Assembly: GCF_022213065.1 (NCBI RefSeq)
Contig: NZ_JAKLJA010000047.1
Span: 1 to 44,798 of the forward strand
Origin: Paraburkholderia tagetis
Lineage (GTDB): Bacteria; Pseudomonadota; Gammaproteobacteria; Burkholderiales; Burkholderiaceae
DNA: 44,798 bases
Direction: 5' to 3'
In this document: positions 33,548 through 41,966 of the stretch, piece after piece
Position numbering within the stretch: the stretch's first letter is position 1
Layout: each line of letters opens with the position of its first letter
Program-made: the position numbers and the translations under genes
The notes under the pieces: generated by a model
The model's input: only the letters and a program-made list of their open reading frames with translations
Databases searched by the model: none
Told to the model about the DNA's origin: nothing

Positions 33548-34564
33548 TCACGCCGCTGTGCTGGCGTGGCCCTTTTCGTATGGTTTCCCGTGAGCAAGGA
33601 TGGCCCAGATGGTGCGGGCCATCTTGTTCGCGATAGCGACGATTACCACGTTGCGATGTCGCCGTCTGGTGAGTTGATCGATCCATGCACCTGGCTCCCG
33701 GGAGTGCGAGAGCACGCTGCGTGCGCCGTGAATGAGCAAGGTCCGCAAATATGTATCACCGCGTTTACTTATGCCCAGCAGTACGGTCTTGCCTCCGGTG
33801 CCCACCTGCTTTGGTACGAGGCCGAGCCACGCCGCGAATTCGCGGCCGCTACTGAACGCTTTCGGGTCACCCATTGTTGCAACGGCGGCGGTGGAAGTCA
33901 GGAGCCCGACGCCCGGAATCGCCGCAATCTTCCTGCATGCCTCGTCGTCCTTCAACCATGCCCGCAGTCGCCGCTCAATTTCAGCGATCTGCCGGTCGAG
34001 ATTCTGAAGGTCATTCCACTGTTCGCGCAGTGATTCGATGAGCATGGCAGGTAGACGGTCCGTGAGCCGCTCAAGCACTCCAGGAATTGCCTTGTCCAGG
34101 GAAGCGCGGCTCTTGCCCATCACTTCGCCATATTCGGTCAGCAGGTCACGCAGGCAGTTCATCTGCATGGTGCGGAACTTGATCTTCTGTTGGCGTATCC
34201 GGTGCAGGGCAAGTATGGCTTGCTGAGCCTCCGTCTTGACTGCCACAGAGTTGCCGGGCATCTGCGTGGCCATCCAGATGGCACGAGCGTCTGCAGCGTC
34301 GTTCTTGTTACGAATATTGAACGCTTTGGCGAACTTCGCCGGTATCAGCTTCACTTGATGCCCCATTTCCAGCAGCCGTCTGGCCCAATGCTGGGCGCCG
34401 CCGCATGCTTCCATGCCTACCAGGCAGGGAGCACGATTCGCGAAGTGCTCAAGAAATGCGGCTCGCTTGATTGCCTTGTTGACGATTTCGCCGGTATCCG
34501 GATCCACCCAGTGCAACTGCATGACGTTCTTGGCGATATCGGCCCCAACTGTCGTATAGTTCAT
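33548..34564 (-). CDS. IS110-family (IS1111) transposase
   Basis: A 338-residue recombinase with the N-terminal RuvC-like DEDD domain: VGADIAKNVMQLHWVD, GMEACGGAQHWAR, KNDAADARAIW. The C-terminal Tnp domain shows IPGVGLLTSTAAVATMGDP and FAAWLGLVPKQVGTGGKTVLLGISKRGDTYLR, carrying the Ser-containing region. The ATG at 34564 follows GGAGGATCCACG. It is about three-quarters identical, by eye, to the protein encoded at 36437-37456. Confidence 0.93.
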   Translation of the reverse strand: MNYTTVGADIAKNVMQLHWVDPDTGEIVNKAIKRAAFLEHFANRAPCLVGMEACGGAQHWARRLLEMGHQVKLIPAKFAKAFNIRNKNDAADARAIWMATQMPGNSVAVKTEAQQAILALHRIRQQKIKFRTMQMNCLRDLLTEYGEVMGKSRASLDKAIPGVLERLTDRLPAMLIESLREQWNDLQNLDRQIAEIERRLRAWLKDDEACRKIAAIPGVGLLTSTAAVATMGDPKAFSSGREFAAWLGLVPKQVGTGGKTVLLGISKRGDTYLRTLLIHGARSVLSHSREPGAWIDQLTRRRHRNVVIVAIANKMARTIWAILAHGKPYEKGHASTAA

Positions 34565-34847
34565 CGTGGATCCTCCGGTTTGCCGTGGGAAATCGTCATG
34601 ATCTCCCACCTTGGGCACTCTGATGCCGTCGGCCCGCGAGGATCCAGCTTCCTGCATTTCCTCACCAGCCGCAGTGGGGGCGTTCATTCCATTCCGTCTC
34701 GTGAGCCTGCCGCTATCTTAGGACGCAGGTCGGGTTCTGCCCGTTGCGAAGTTTTCACGCGGGTTGCTCGAGTACCGGGCTACGCCGCCTTCAGGAAACT
34801 CAAACTATGATCAGTTCATCGTTCGCCCATATCGACTGCCGCCGAGC

Positions 34848-35978
34848 TCATGCGGGCTGCGTGCTGCGCGGCAGCGCGAGCGCCATGGCGAGCCGCGCAA
34901 TGTCCCAGATGAAGCCGGCCAGCTCGCGCGCAACGGCCACGACTGCGATGTTGGCGTCCTTGCCGCGTGCCACAAGCTTGCGATATCGCTGGCACAGCCG
35001 CACCTGCGCATCCCAGGCTCGATCGATGATCGCTTTGGGGAGCCCTTCGTGTCGCTGCTGGATTTGCCGTGCGACGCGCGCTGCATGCCTGTAACTCCAT
35101 GCTGCCTCCACAAGCAGCTTGCGGGCATAGCTGTTGCCGGTTTTGGTGATGCTGCCCTGATGTCGCTTGTTACCCGACGAATGTTCGGAAGGTGTCACGC
35201 CGAGCCACGCCATAAGCTGACGCGGGTGCGTGAAGCGCGACAGGTCACCCAGTTCGGACACCATGCCGATGGCCGTGACGAATTGCACGCCGCGCATCGC
35301 CTGTAGAGCCAGCACCACAGGATAAAACTGCCAGTTGACTACGGCTTCGCGTAACGCCGCCTCGAGCCGCTCGCACTGCGCAAGGCGATCCTCAATCGTG
35401 CGTCGATATTCTTCAAACGCCAGTTGCTGCCATGTGTTGGCAAACGAATAGCTGCTCAACCAGCGCCGATGTGCTTCACTCCAGTCGGCGCGACCCGTAT
35501 AGCGTACGCCGTGCGCGAGCAGGAACGACTTCAGGCGCTGCCTGGCCTGTCTCAAGTCCTCTCTAACCGCTGCCCACGCGCGGGCCAGATCACGGAATGC
35601 TTCGTCTTCCACACCGGGTACGTGCACGGCCGACAGATCCCCGGCGCGCAGCGAACGTACGAGCTTGATCGCGTCTCGCCGGTCCGTCTTCACGCGCTCA
35701 CCCGGCTTCTTCGGGATCAGCGACGGCGCACAGACCATACTCTCGAAGCCGCGCTCGGTCAGTTGCCGGTACAACCCGTAGCCGCACGGACCAGCCTCAT
35801 AAACGACACGCACGTGTGATGCTTTCGACTGCAGGCGCTTGCACAGGCGATCGATATCGGCCTTCGTTGTCCCGATCTTGCCGAGCAGTTCGACCCCGCC
35901 TGCACCGATCGCGTAGGCAACGGTGATCGAATCCTTGTGAACGTCGAGCCCTACATACAATGTGCTATCGTGTTCCAC
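34848..35978 (-). CDS. IS110-family transposase (different subgroup)
   Basis: A 376-residue IS110-family recombinase. RuvC-like residues lie in LYVGLDVHKDSITVAY, VVYEAGPCGYGLYRQL and KTDRRDAIKLVRSL. The C-terminal domain has MRGVQFVTAIGMVSELGDLSRFTHPRQLMAWLGVTPSEHSSG and HQGSITKTGNSYARKLLVEAAW. The start is GTG with GGAGG 6 nt before it. Upstream (36005-36024) a GGTGTGG/CCACACC hairpin lies where this subgroup usually encodes its guide RNA. Element ends were not identified. Confidence 0.9.
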   Translation of the reverse strand: MEHDSTLYVGLDVHKDSITVAYAIGAGGVELLGKIGTTKADIDRLCKRLQSKASHVRVVYEAGPCGYGLYRQLTERGFESMVCAPSLIPKKPGERVKTDRRDAIKLVRSLRAGDLSAVHVPGVEDEAFRDLARAWAAVREDLRQARQRLKSFLLAHGVRYTGRADWSEAHRRWLSSYSFANTWQQLAFEEYRRTIEDRLAQCERLEAALREAVVNWQFYPVVLALQAMRGVQFVTAIGMVSELGDLSRFTHPRQLMAWLGVTPSEHSSGNKRHQGSITKTGNSYARKLLVEAAWSYRHAARVARQIQQRHEGLPKAIIDRAWDAQVRLCQRYRKLVARGKDANIAVVAVARELAGFIWDIARLAMALALPRSTQPA

Positions 35979-36035
35979 GCTGGCCTCCGTGATGGATATC
36001 GCCGGGTGTGGCCCTGTCCACACCGTGCGGCTCTG

Positions 36036-36155
36036 GCGTCATGCTAACCCGCGTTTGATTCCTCACAAGGGGCCAGCCCCTGTCACGCGGAGTCATATTG
36101 ACCCGCGTAGATGACCCACGCGCGGCCGGCCCTCGTTTCGCGGAAAGTCATACTG
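36036..36155. repeat. Three spaced GTCAT repeats, IS21-like end
   Basis: GTCAT motifs recur at 36038, 36092 and 36147, thus 54 and 55 bp apart. The first two extend as GTCATGCTAACCCGCG and GTCATATTGACCCGCG; the third is followed by ACTG and is cut by the second IS1111-type element. IS21-family ends carry several such repeats, so this is probably a stranded IS21-type terminus. No istA or istB is nearby. Confidence 0.45.
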
Positions 36156-36173
36156 CCTCTATGAACGCGTCCC

Positions 36174-36436
36174 GTTTTGCAACAGTTTTCGTTTGTTCAG
36201 ACTGACAGGATGGGCTGCAGCTCTCTATCCGGCCTTCGTGCAGCCATAAAGCCGCTGCGGGCCCCTATGAAATCCGCTGACTCGCTCCTCATTCTTACAA
36301 CGAGCTCGAAGCTCGAGACAGTATGCAGGTTTAGCGGGTCCCAGGTCCTACCTGACTGGTCATCACACTCGATTGCTGCGCAACCTTTCGACGTTTACTC
36401 CGTGTTCAAACGTTAATCTTCTACATCAAACACCAT
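36174..36436 (-). ncRNA. Probable bridge/seek RNA region of the second IS1111-type element
   Basis: A 263-nt non-coding segment downstream of the transposase, conserved in blocks with 33282-33547 but differing between them. Variable blocks between conserved ones are expected where the guide loops specify target and donor. RNA boundaries are not determined. Confidence 0.5.
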
Positions 36437-37456
36437 TCAGGCGGGCTTCACACTTACGTAGTCCCTGCGGTATGGCCTGTCGTGAGCAAGCACCGCCCAG
36501 ATTGTGCGAGCCATCTTGTTTGCGAGCGCGACGATCACGACATTTTTGGGTCTGCGCTTGATCATCTGCTCGACCCACGGACCAGGCTCTTTCGCGTGCT
36601 CTAACACCGATCGCGCACCGTGAATCAGCAGCGTGCGCAGGTAGGTGTCGCCGCGCTTCGAGATGCCGTGCAAGATCACCTTGCCGCCGGAGCCCGTCTG
36701 CCGGGGGACAAGACCGGCCCAGGCGGCGAACTCACGGCCCGAGCTGAATGCCTTCGGATCGCCCATTGTCGCGACGGCCGCTGTCGCGGTCAGCAACCCC
36801 ACGCCCGGGATCTCGCTGATGGCCTTGACCGCCTTATCCTCTTTCTTCCACTCCCGCATCCGGCGTTCGATCTGCGCAACCTGCTCATCGAGCTTCGTCA
36901 ACCCATTCCATTGCTCGCGAAGCGAGTCGATAACAACCGCAGGCAGTCGCTCGGCAACACGTTCGAGTACGCTGGGAATAGCCTTATCAAGTGCAGCACG
37001 ACTCTTGCCCATTACCTCGCCATACTCCGTTAGCAGTCCCCGCAGGTTGTTGACCTGCATCGTGCGAAACTTGATAAGTTGCTGGCGCATCCGGTGCAGC
37101 GCCAACATCGCCTGCTGCGCCTCGGTCTTTACCGCGACCGGCTTGACTGGTTGCTGAACGGCGAGCCAGATAGCGCGTGCGTCCGCGGCATCGCTCTTGT
37201 TGCGAATGTTGAAAGCCTTGGCAAATTCCGCTGGTATTAGTTTGACTTCGTGCCCCATTTTGATGAGCTGCCGTGCCCAGTGATGCGCACCACCACATGC
37301 TTCCATGCCGATGAGGCACGGGGCACGATTCGCAAAGTGTTCGAGAAACATCGCTCGCTTGATTGGTTTATTCACGATCTCTCCGCTTTCCGGATCAACG
37401 TAGTGCACCTGGAAAACCTGCTTGGCGATGTCAACACCTACGGCCATACTATTCAT
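36437..37456 (-). CDS. IS110-family (IS1111) transposase
   Basis: A 339-residue recombinase with the same domains as its relative at 33548-34564: VGVDIAKQVFQVHYVD, GMEACGGAHHWARQL, KSDAADARAIWL, then IPGVGLLTATAAVATMGDP and HGISKRGDTYLRTLLIHGARS. Uninterrupted and full length. The ATG at 37456 is preceded by GGAGGATCCACG, exactly as in the other copy. Confidence 0.93.
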   Translation of the reverse strand: MNSMAVGVDIAKQVFQVHYVDPESGEIVNKPIKRAMFLEHFANRAPCLIGMEACGGAHHWARQLIKMGHEVKLIPAEFAKAFNIRNKSDAADARAIWLAVQQPVKPVAVKTEAQQAMLALHRMRQQLIKFRTMQVNNLRGLLTEYGEVMGKSRAALDKAIPSVLERVAERLPAVVIDSLREQWNGLTKLDEQVAQIERRMREWKKEDKAVKAISEIPGVGLLTATAAVATMGDPKAFSSGREFAAWAGLVPRQTGSGGKVILHGISKRGDTYLRTLLIHGARSVLEHAKEPGPWVEQMIKRRPKNVVIVALANKMARTIWAVLAHDRPYRRDYVSVKPA

Positions 37457-37573
37457 CGTGGATCCTCCGGGCGCCGGGAAATACATGCATTTTCCACCCG
37501 GGCACATTGATGCCGTTGGCCCGTGAGGATCCACCGTTCTCCGCTCACACGTTCACGGGCGGGACGCGTTCAT

Positions 37574-37940
37574 TTCATTCTTATCGTAATAGCGCGATTG
37601 TCCCTTTGATTTTCGTGCGGGTTCCCGCTTAGGGGCACCAAGCCTGGCGGGGCATTGCCTTGCACCTCCCCAATATTTTCAACAAAAAATCATTCGGTTG
37701 CTGTTTACCTGACCAACGTCGGTTGCCCACGCCCCGTGAGCCCGTGACTTGGTCCTAATTGGCATTGTGAAGTTATAAACGGTTGCGCGTTGGGTGCACA
37801 ACAGCCGTTCGCGAAGAATTCAGGCGATCTATCCAGAACTCAGGCCTTTTAGACAGCGTCAAGCAGCACGGCCGGTCAGCGTCTCTCACCGGGTAGGTGG
37901 GGGCGTTCATTCCATTTGGCGCCGTCCACCTTTACGGCCG
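37574..37940. other. Intergenic stretch with an orphan IS1111-type end
   Basis: No gene is recognised. GGGGGCGTTCAT at 37900-37911 followed by TCCATT is identical to the right terminus and flank of the first IS1111-type element (34676-34693). It is probably a solitary element end or an unoccupied target-like site. The rest has no coding features. Confidence 0.5.
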
Positions 37941-38846
37941 TCAACGCGAATCGCCAAATAACTGGATTACGAGGCTGCGTAGCCATCGATTCCCGGCTTC
38001 ATGGTGATATCGCGCGTGCCAGTGCTGCCGAACTGTAAAGCCTTCGACGGCAACTGGGCACGCGTGCACGGCAAGGTCATTTGCCTGCGCCAGCGTTTCT
38101 CCGATATGGCGGGGCAGGGTCGTAATGAGGTCGGTGCTCTGGATGATTGCTCCGAGACCCAGAAATCCCGGCAATTCCAGGACGACCTGCCGCTCTATAC
38201 GAGCCCGCATAAGCGCCTGCTCCAGCAGCTGGGCACCGGTCCCGGCCGTTATCGCAACGTGGCCTTCCGCGCAAAACTGTTTGATTCCAAGTCGGGATCG
38301 AATCCTTGCATGATGACGGTTTGCCAGGCACACCCAGTCCTGATCGTACAGCTTCTGCTGATAGATGCCACCGCCGAGCCACGGAACGTAACCAACAGCG
38401 AGGTCCGCTTCACCGGATTCGAGGGCGCGTTCAGTGTTGCCATCGATACGCGCGGCTTCCAGGCGGACGCCGGGCGCCTGCGCACGAACATGGGCAAGCA
38501 TCCGCGGCAGCAGCGTGATGTGGCTCGCGTCAGTCATGCAGATCCGGAATCGCCTCTGGGCGGTGGCAGGGTCGAACGCAATTTCCCAAGCCGCGAAGCG
38601 GCGCAGCGACTCGAGTATCTCCCGGCACGGCCCGATCAGCGCGTCGGCCTGCGGTGTCGGCGCCATACCGCCAGGTGTCCGGATGAACAGCGGATCGTGA
38701 AGATATTCCCGCAAACGCCCGAGCCAGATGCTGATTGTCGGCTGGCTCTGGCCAAGCTGTTCGGCGACTCGCGTGACGCTGCGGGTGTCATAGAGGAGGT
38801 CAAACAGCTGAAGCAGCTTCAGGTCGGGGAGTTCGTCGGGAAACAT
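37941..38846 (-). CDS. LysR-family transcriptional regulator
   Basis: A 301-residue LysR protein. The helix-turn-helix is at about residues 8-60 (LLQLFDLLYDTRSVTRVAEQLGQSQPTISIWLGRLREYLHDPLFIRTPGGM). The effector domain starts near 95 (RRFRICMTDASHITLLPRMLAHV), in the style of the NodD/NahR-like branch whose members often sense aromatic acids. It is divergent from the CoA-transferase operon with 96 bp between starts and is the probable regulator of that operon. Confidence 0.92.
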   Translation of the reverse strand: MFPDELPDLKLLQLFDLLYDTRSVTRVAEQLGQSQPTISIWLGRLREYLHDPLFIRTPGGMAPTPQADALIGPCREILESLRRFAAWEIAFDPATAQRRFRICMTDASHITLLPRMLAHVRAQAPGVRLEAARIDGNTERALESGEADLAVGYVPWLGGGIYQQKLYDQDWVCLANRHHARIRSRLGIKQFCAEGHVAITAGTGAQLLEQALMRARIERQVVLELPGFLGLGAIIQSTDLITTLPRHIGETLAQANDLAVHACPVAVEGFTVRQHWHARYHHEAGNRWLRSLVIQLFGDSR

Positions 38847-38863
38847 TGCAGTATTGTGTTTTT

Positions 38864-38928
38864 CAATGATGTCATTGTAGTCATTATATTGCCAGAATGA
38901 ATGGCGACTTCTATCGTATTGCTACGAT
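38864..38928. promoter_or_regulatory. Palindromes between the divergent LysR gene and its operon
   Basis: CAATGA-TG-TCATTG (38864-38877) and ATCGTA-N4-TACGAT (38913-38928) are two perfect inverted repeats in the 96-bp divergent region. The first is central and suited to LysR binding. The second lies directly before the ribosome-binding site of the first structural gene and may affect its translation or be a second site. Confidence 0.4.
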
Positions 38929-38942
38929 TCAAGGAGACGTCA

Positions 38943-39893
38943 TTGAAGATTGCGATTCTGGGCGCCGGCGCACTGGGCTGCGCCATTGGTGCCACCCTCA
39001 CTGAAGGCGGCCATGAGACCTGGCTGATCGACCGCTCGGCGGCACACGTCGACACCATGCGCCAAGATGGACTTCGGGTGGATGACGCGAGCGGTTCCCG
39101 GCAGGTCCGCGTTCGTGCGACAACGCAGGCAAGCGAGGCCGGCGCAGCGGATGTGGTGATTGTTCTGGTTAAATCATTCCACACGGATTCGGCCATTCGC
39201 GGGGCGTTAGATCTTGTCGGGTCGGAGACGGTCGTGCTGTCGCTGCAGAACGGTCTCGGGCACGAAGACATCCTTGCAGACGCCGTTGGTCGCGAACGCG
39301 TGCTCGCTGGCAAAACCTATGTGGGCGGCGTCCTGCGTGGCGCTGGTCACATCGAGTCCGGTGTGGTCAGCAAGTATACGTATATCGGCGAGCTCGATGG
39401 CCGAATCACGCCCCGTGTACAGACTCTCGCGAACGCATTCAGCGCAGCCGGGCTGGCGACAATGGTCAGCGACAACATCGTCGGCACGATGTGGGACAAG
39501 CTGCTCGTCAACGTTGCCACGGGCGCACTGACTGGCCTGACTGGCCTGACCTACGGACAGCTCTACGACGAGCCCCTGCTCAAGGCCACTTCCCTTGCGG
39601 CCGTAGCCGAGGCGATTGCCGCTGCTCAAGCGGCTGGCGTCAAGCTGTCGATGACGGATCCCGAGCAGGCCTGGATTCTCGCCGCAGAGGGTCTCCCTGC
39701 GGCCTTCAAGACTTCCATGCTGCAGAGCCTGGAGAAGGGTTCGGTAACCGAAATTGACTTCATTAACGGCTCTGTGGTGCGCTGGGGACAAAAACATGGC
39801 GTGCCAACTCCCGTGAATGCGACGCTCGTCGCCTGTATCAAGGGCATCGAGCGCGCCATGGCAGACCACCAACTCGAGGGAGTCGCGGCATGA
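38943..39893 (+). CDS. Ketopantoate-reductase-family NADP oxidoreductase
   Basis: A 316-residue protein of the 2-dehydropantoate 2-reductase (ApbA/PanE) family. It has the Rossmann motif ILGAGALGCAIGATL, the family VVIVLVKSFHTDSAI, SLQNGLGHEDIL, and the C-terminal WDKLLVNVATGALTGLTGLTYGQL containing the catalytic-type Lys. The start is TTG at 38943, chosen because AAGGAGA (38931-38937) lies 5 nt upstream; an ATG at 38901 has no ribosome-binding site. In a catabolic operon it probably reduces or oxidises a 2-keto/2-hydroxy acid other than pantoate. Confidence 0.82.
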   Translation: MKIAILGAGALGCAIGATLTEGGHETWLIDRSAAHVDTMRQDGLRVDDASGSRQVRVRATTQASEAGAADVVIVLVKSFHTDSAIRGALDLVGSETVVLSLQNGLGHEDILADAVGRERVLAGKTYVGGVLRGAGHIESGVVSKYTYIGELDGRITPRVQTLANAFSAAGLATMVSDNIVGTMWDKLLVNVATGALTGLTGLTYGQLYDEPLLKATSLAAVAEAIAAAQAAGVKLSMTDPEQAWILAAEGLPAAFKTSMLQSLEKGSVTEIDFINGSVVRWGQKHGVPTPVNATLVACIKGIERAMADHQLEGVAA

Positions 39894-40282
39894 GTGCAAC
39901 CCGAGCCTATCTGGAGCACGTTGCCGTCTGGGTGAAGGACATCCATTGGCACATTCGCTTCTTCGAGGACGTTCTAGGCATGCAAATGCGCGAGGTCGAC
40001 GGAACGCCAGACGTGCCCCGGCAGTACTGGACGCTCGGCGGCATGCAGTTCATCCACGCGCCTGAATTCGACGGACCGGAAGGTCGACTTGCCCACCTGG
40101 GCGTGATATGCGAAGACCTGGAAGCGGCACTCGCTGCCGCTCAGCAATTCGGGGTGGCCGAAATGACGCAAGGCCGTAACTGGCTGCGCTTGCCGGATGG
40201 TCTCGCGGTCGAACTGATACAGGCAAAGCCCGCATCGTGTGTCGCGCGGGCGCTGGCGATCAATCCCCGCTCGGAGGCATGA
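39890..40282 (+). CDS. VOC-family protein (glyoxalase/dioxygenase fold)
   Basis: A 130-residue single VOC domain: YLEHVAVWVKDIHWHIRFFEDVLGM at the N-terminus with the first metal-ligand His, and GRLAHLGVICEDLEAALAAAQQFG opening the second half, ending NWLRLPDGLAVELIQ with the Glu ligand. Members are lyases, isomerases (for example methylmalonyl-CoA epimerase) or dioxygenases. It overlaps the previous gene by ATGA. In an operon with CoA enzymes an epimerase is possible, but this is a guess. Confidence 0.82.
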   Translation: MSATRAYLEHVAVWVKDIHWHIRFFEDVLGMQMREVDGTPDVPRQYWTLGGMQFIHAPEFDGPEGRLAHLGVICEDLEAALAAAQQFGVAEMTQGRNWLRLPDGLAVELIQAKPASCVARALAINPRSEA

Positions 40283-40284
40283 AC

Positions 40285-40743
40285 ATGACTATCGTCGAAA
40301 AATACTGGGACGACGCGCGGGAAGGCGACGAGTGTGTCAGTCCCAATTACACGGTGACAAAGGAGCGCATCCTCGCCTATGCGGATCTCACCGGCGACCA
40401 CACGGCTGTGCACGTCGACGAAGCGTATGCAAACGCGAGCCACTTCGGCTGCATCGTCGCGCACGGCCTGTTCGGACTGTCTATCGCGGACGGTCTGAAG
40501 ACGCAAAGCGACTATCGCTTCCTCCCTGGCATGTCGCTCGGTTGGACCTGGGACTTTCTCCTGCCTATCAAGGTCCACGACGTGCTGCACGTGAAGTTTC
40601 GCGTGGCTTCGATGAGGGCGAGCAAGAGCCGCCCGGGCTGGGGCATTGTCGTATTGCCGTCTGAACTGATCAATCAGGATGGCGAGGTTGTTCAACGCGG
40701 AGAGCATCGCCTGATGATCCCGCGCCGCCCGGGAGCATTCTGA
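40285..40743 (+). CDS. MaoC-like (R)-specific hydratase/dehydratase
   Basis: A 152-residue hot-dog-fold protein of the MaoC family. The catalytic signature is TGDHTAVHVDEAYANASHFG with Asp38 and His43, followed by IVAHGLFGLSIADGL. Such enzymes add or remove water at enoyl-CoA or methylated dicarboxyl-CoA esters. GGAGG (40273-40277) is 7 nt before the ATG at 40285; an ATG at 40279 that overlaps the previous stop is too close to it. The stop overlaps the next start (TGATG). Confidence 0.87.
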   Translation: MTIVEKYWDDAREGDECVSPNYTVTKERILAYADLTGDHTAVHVDEAYANASHFGCIVAHGLFGLSIADGLKTQSDYRFLPGMSLGWTWDFLLPIKVHDVLHVKFRVASMRASKSRPGWGIVVLPSELINQDGEVVQRGEHRLMIPRRPGAF

Positions 40744-41966
40744 TGCAGGCACGTCCTCTCGAAGGCATTCGCGTCGTCGACTACAGTCACTTCCTCGCCG
40801 GCCCCTATGTCGGGCGCTGCCTCGCGGCGCTCGGTGCCGAGGTTATCAAGGTGGAGCGCCCCGGTACGGGCGACGCCGGGCGCCAGCACGCGACCGTACT
40901 GGACGACCAGCAAAGCGGCTACTTCCTTCAGCTCAACATGGGCAAGCGCGGTGTGAGCGTCAATATGAGGGACGCACGTGGCAAGGTTTTCATGCAACGG
41001 CTGTGTGATTCCGCGGATGTGTTCATCGAGAACTATCGACCGGGTGCGCTCGACAGGCTCGGACTCGGGTATGCCGAGTTGTCGGCCCGCAATCCGCGCC
41101 TTGTCTACTGCTCGATCTCCGCGTATGGCCATACGGGACCCGACGCACATCGGGCGGGCTTCGGTCTGATCGCCGAAGCGAAGAGCGGAATCATGCAGAT
41201 GGTCGGGACACCGGGCGAGCGGCCGCCGCTGCTGCGCATCTCACTCGGTGACATGTACACCGGTATCCATGCTGTGGCTGCCATCAATGCGGCGCTGCTC
41301 GGACGTGTGAAGAGCGGCCGCGGGCAGCACATTGATATGGCGTTATACGACACGCTTGTCTCCATGCACGAGTACGCGGTTCAGTGTTACACGCTGCAGG
41401 GTGTGCTCCCCGAGCAGACGGGGCACGACATGCCCACGTCGACATTGTATGGCGTGTTTCGCGCAGCAGACGGCGACCTCGTGATCGCAGCCCAGGTTGA
41501 CGACGCCTGGAAGCGCTTTGCTTCGCTAATTGAAACGAACGGCGGCCCGGCGGGGTTCGGCGCCGACGTTCGATTCCACGATAGCGTGGGACGCAACGCA
41601 CGGCGTGCCGAAATCCTGTCGGTGGTTGAACCGTGGGTGGCCGCCCGCCCCGTGGCATCGGTTCTCGAACTGCTGGACGGCATCGATGTTCCGTGCGCGA
41701 AAGTGCAACGTATCGACGAGGTGCTGGCCGATCCCCAGATTCAGGCCCGGGGCATGGTCGTTGAGCAGGAGCATCCGCGCTACGGGAAGTTGCGTCTGCC
41801 TAATCTGCCGTTCCGCTTTTCTGATTGCGACACGACGATACGCGAAGTGGCGCCTGATCTTGGGCAACACAACGCCGAGATCGCGCGCTCGCTGGGTTTC
41901 GGGCCGGCGGAAATCGACGCGATGGAGACAGATGGCGTGCTCTTTTCGAAAGTGAGTCAATCATGA
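40743..41966 (+). CDS. CaiB/BaiF family III CoA-transferase
   Basis: A 407-residue class III CoA-transferase. The N-terminal LEGIRVVDYSHFLAGPYVGRCLAALGAEVIKVE is typical. The catalytic Asp is Asp170 in SLGDMYTGIHAVAAINAAL. The C-terminal part has PCAKVQRIDEVLADPQIQARGMV. It would activate an organic acid to its CoA ester for the MaoC and enoyl-CoA hydratase partners. It overlaps both neighbours by a few bases. Confidence 0.92.
   Translation: MQARPLEGIRVVDYSHFLAGPYVGRCLAALGAEVIKVERPGTGDAGRQHATVLDDQQSGYFLQLNMGKRGVSVNMRDARGKVFMQRLCDSADVFIENYRPGALDRLGLGYAELSARNPRLVYCSISAYGHTGPDAHRAGFGLIAEAKSGIMQMVGTPGERPPLLRISLGDMYTGIHAVAAINAALLGRVKSGRGQHIDMALYDTLVSMHEYAVQCYTLQGVLPEQTGHDMPTSTLYGVFRAADGDLVIAAQVDDAWKRFASLIETNGGPAGFGADVRFHDSVGRNARRAEILSVVEPWVAARPVASVLELLDGIDVPCAKVQRIDEVLADPQIQARGMVVEQEHPRYGKLRLPNLPFRFSDCDTTIREVAPDLGQHNAEIARSLGFGPAEIDAMETDGVLFSKVSQS

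Larger units (their letters stand above)
33270..34687 (-). mobile_element. IS1111-type IS110-family element (first)
   Basis: About 1418 bp bounded by 12-bp inverted repeats, ATGAACGCCCCC (33270-33281) and GGGGGCGTTCAT (34676-34687). On the minus strand it consists of a 123-bp leader, the transposase gene and about 265 nt of downstream non-coding DNA. Layout and repeats match the second element at 36161-37573, to which it is clearly related but not identical. Inverted ends and a long 3' non-coding segment fit the IS1111 subgroup. Confidence 0.82.
36161..37573 (-). mobile_element. IS1111-type IS110-family element (second)
   Basis: About 1413 bp bounded by 13-bp inverted repeats, ATGAACGCGTCCC (36161-36173) and GGGACGCGTTCAT (37561-37573). 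It has the same internal plan as the first element: leader, transposase on the minus strand and about 263 nt of non-coding 3' DNA. The divergence between the two shows separate arrivals, not a recent duplication. Confidence 0.82.

Noticed and set aside
33566..34033. Plus-strand ORFs within the IS1111-type transposase genes
   Set aside because: They are antisense to intact transposases and lack protein-family features.
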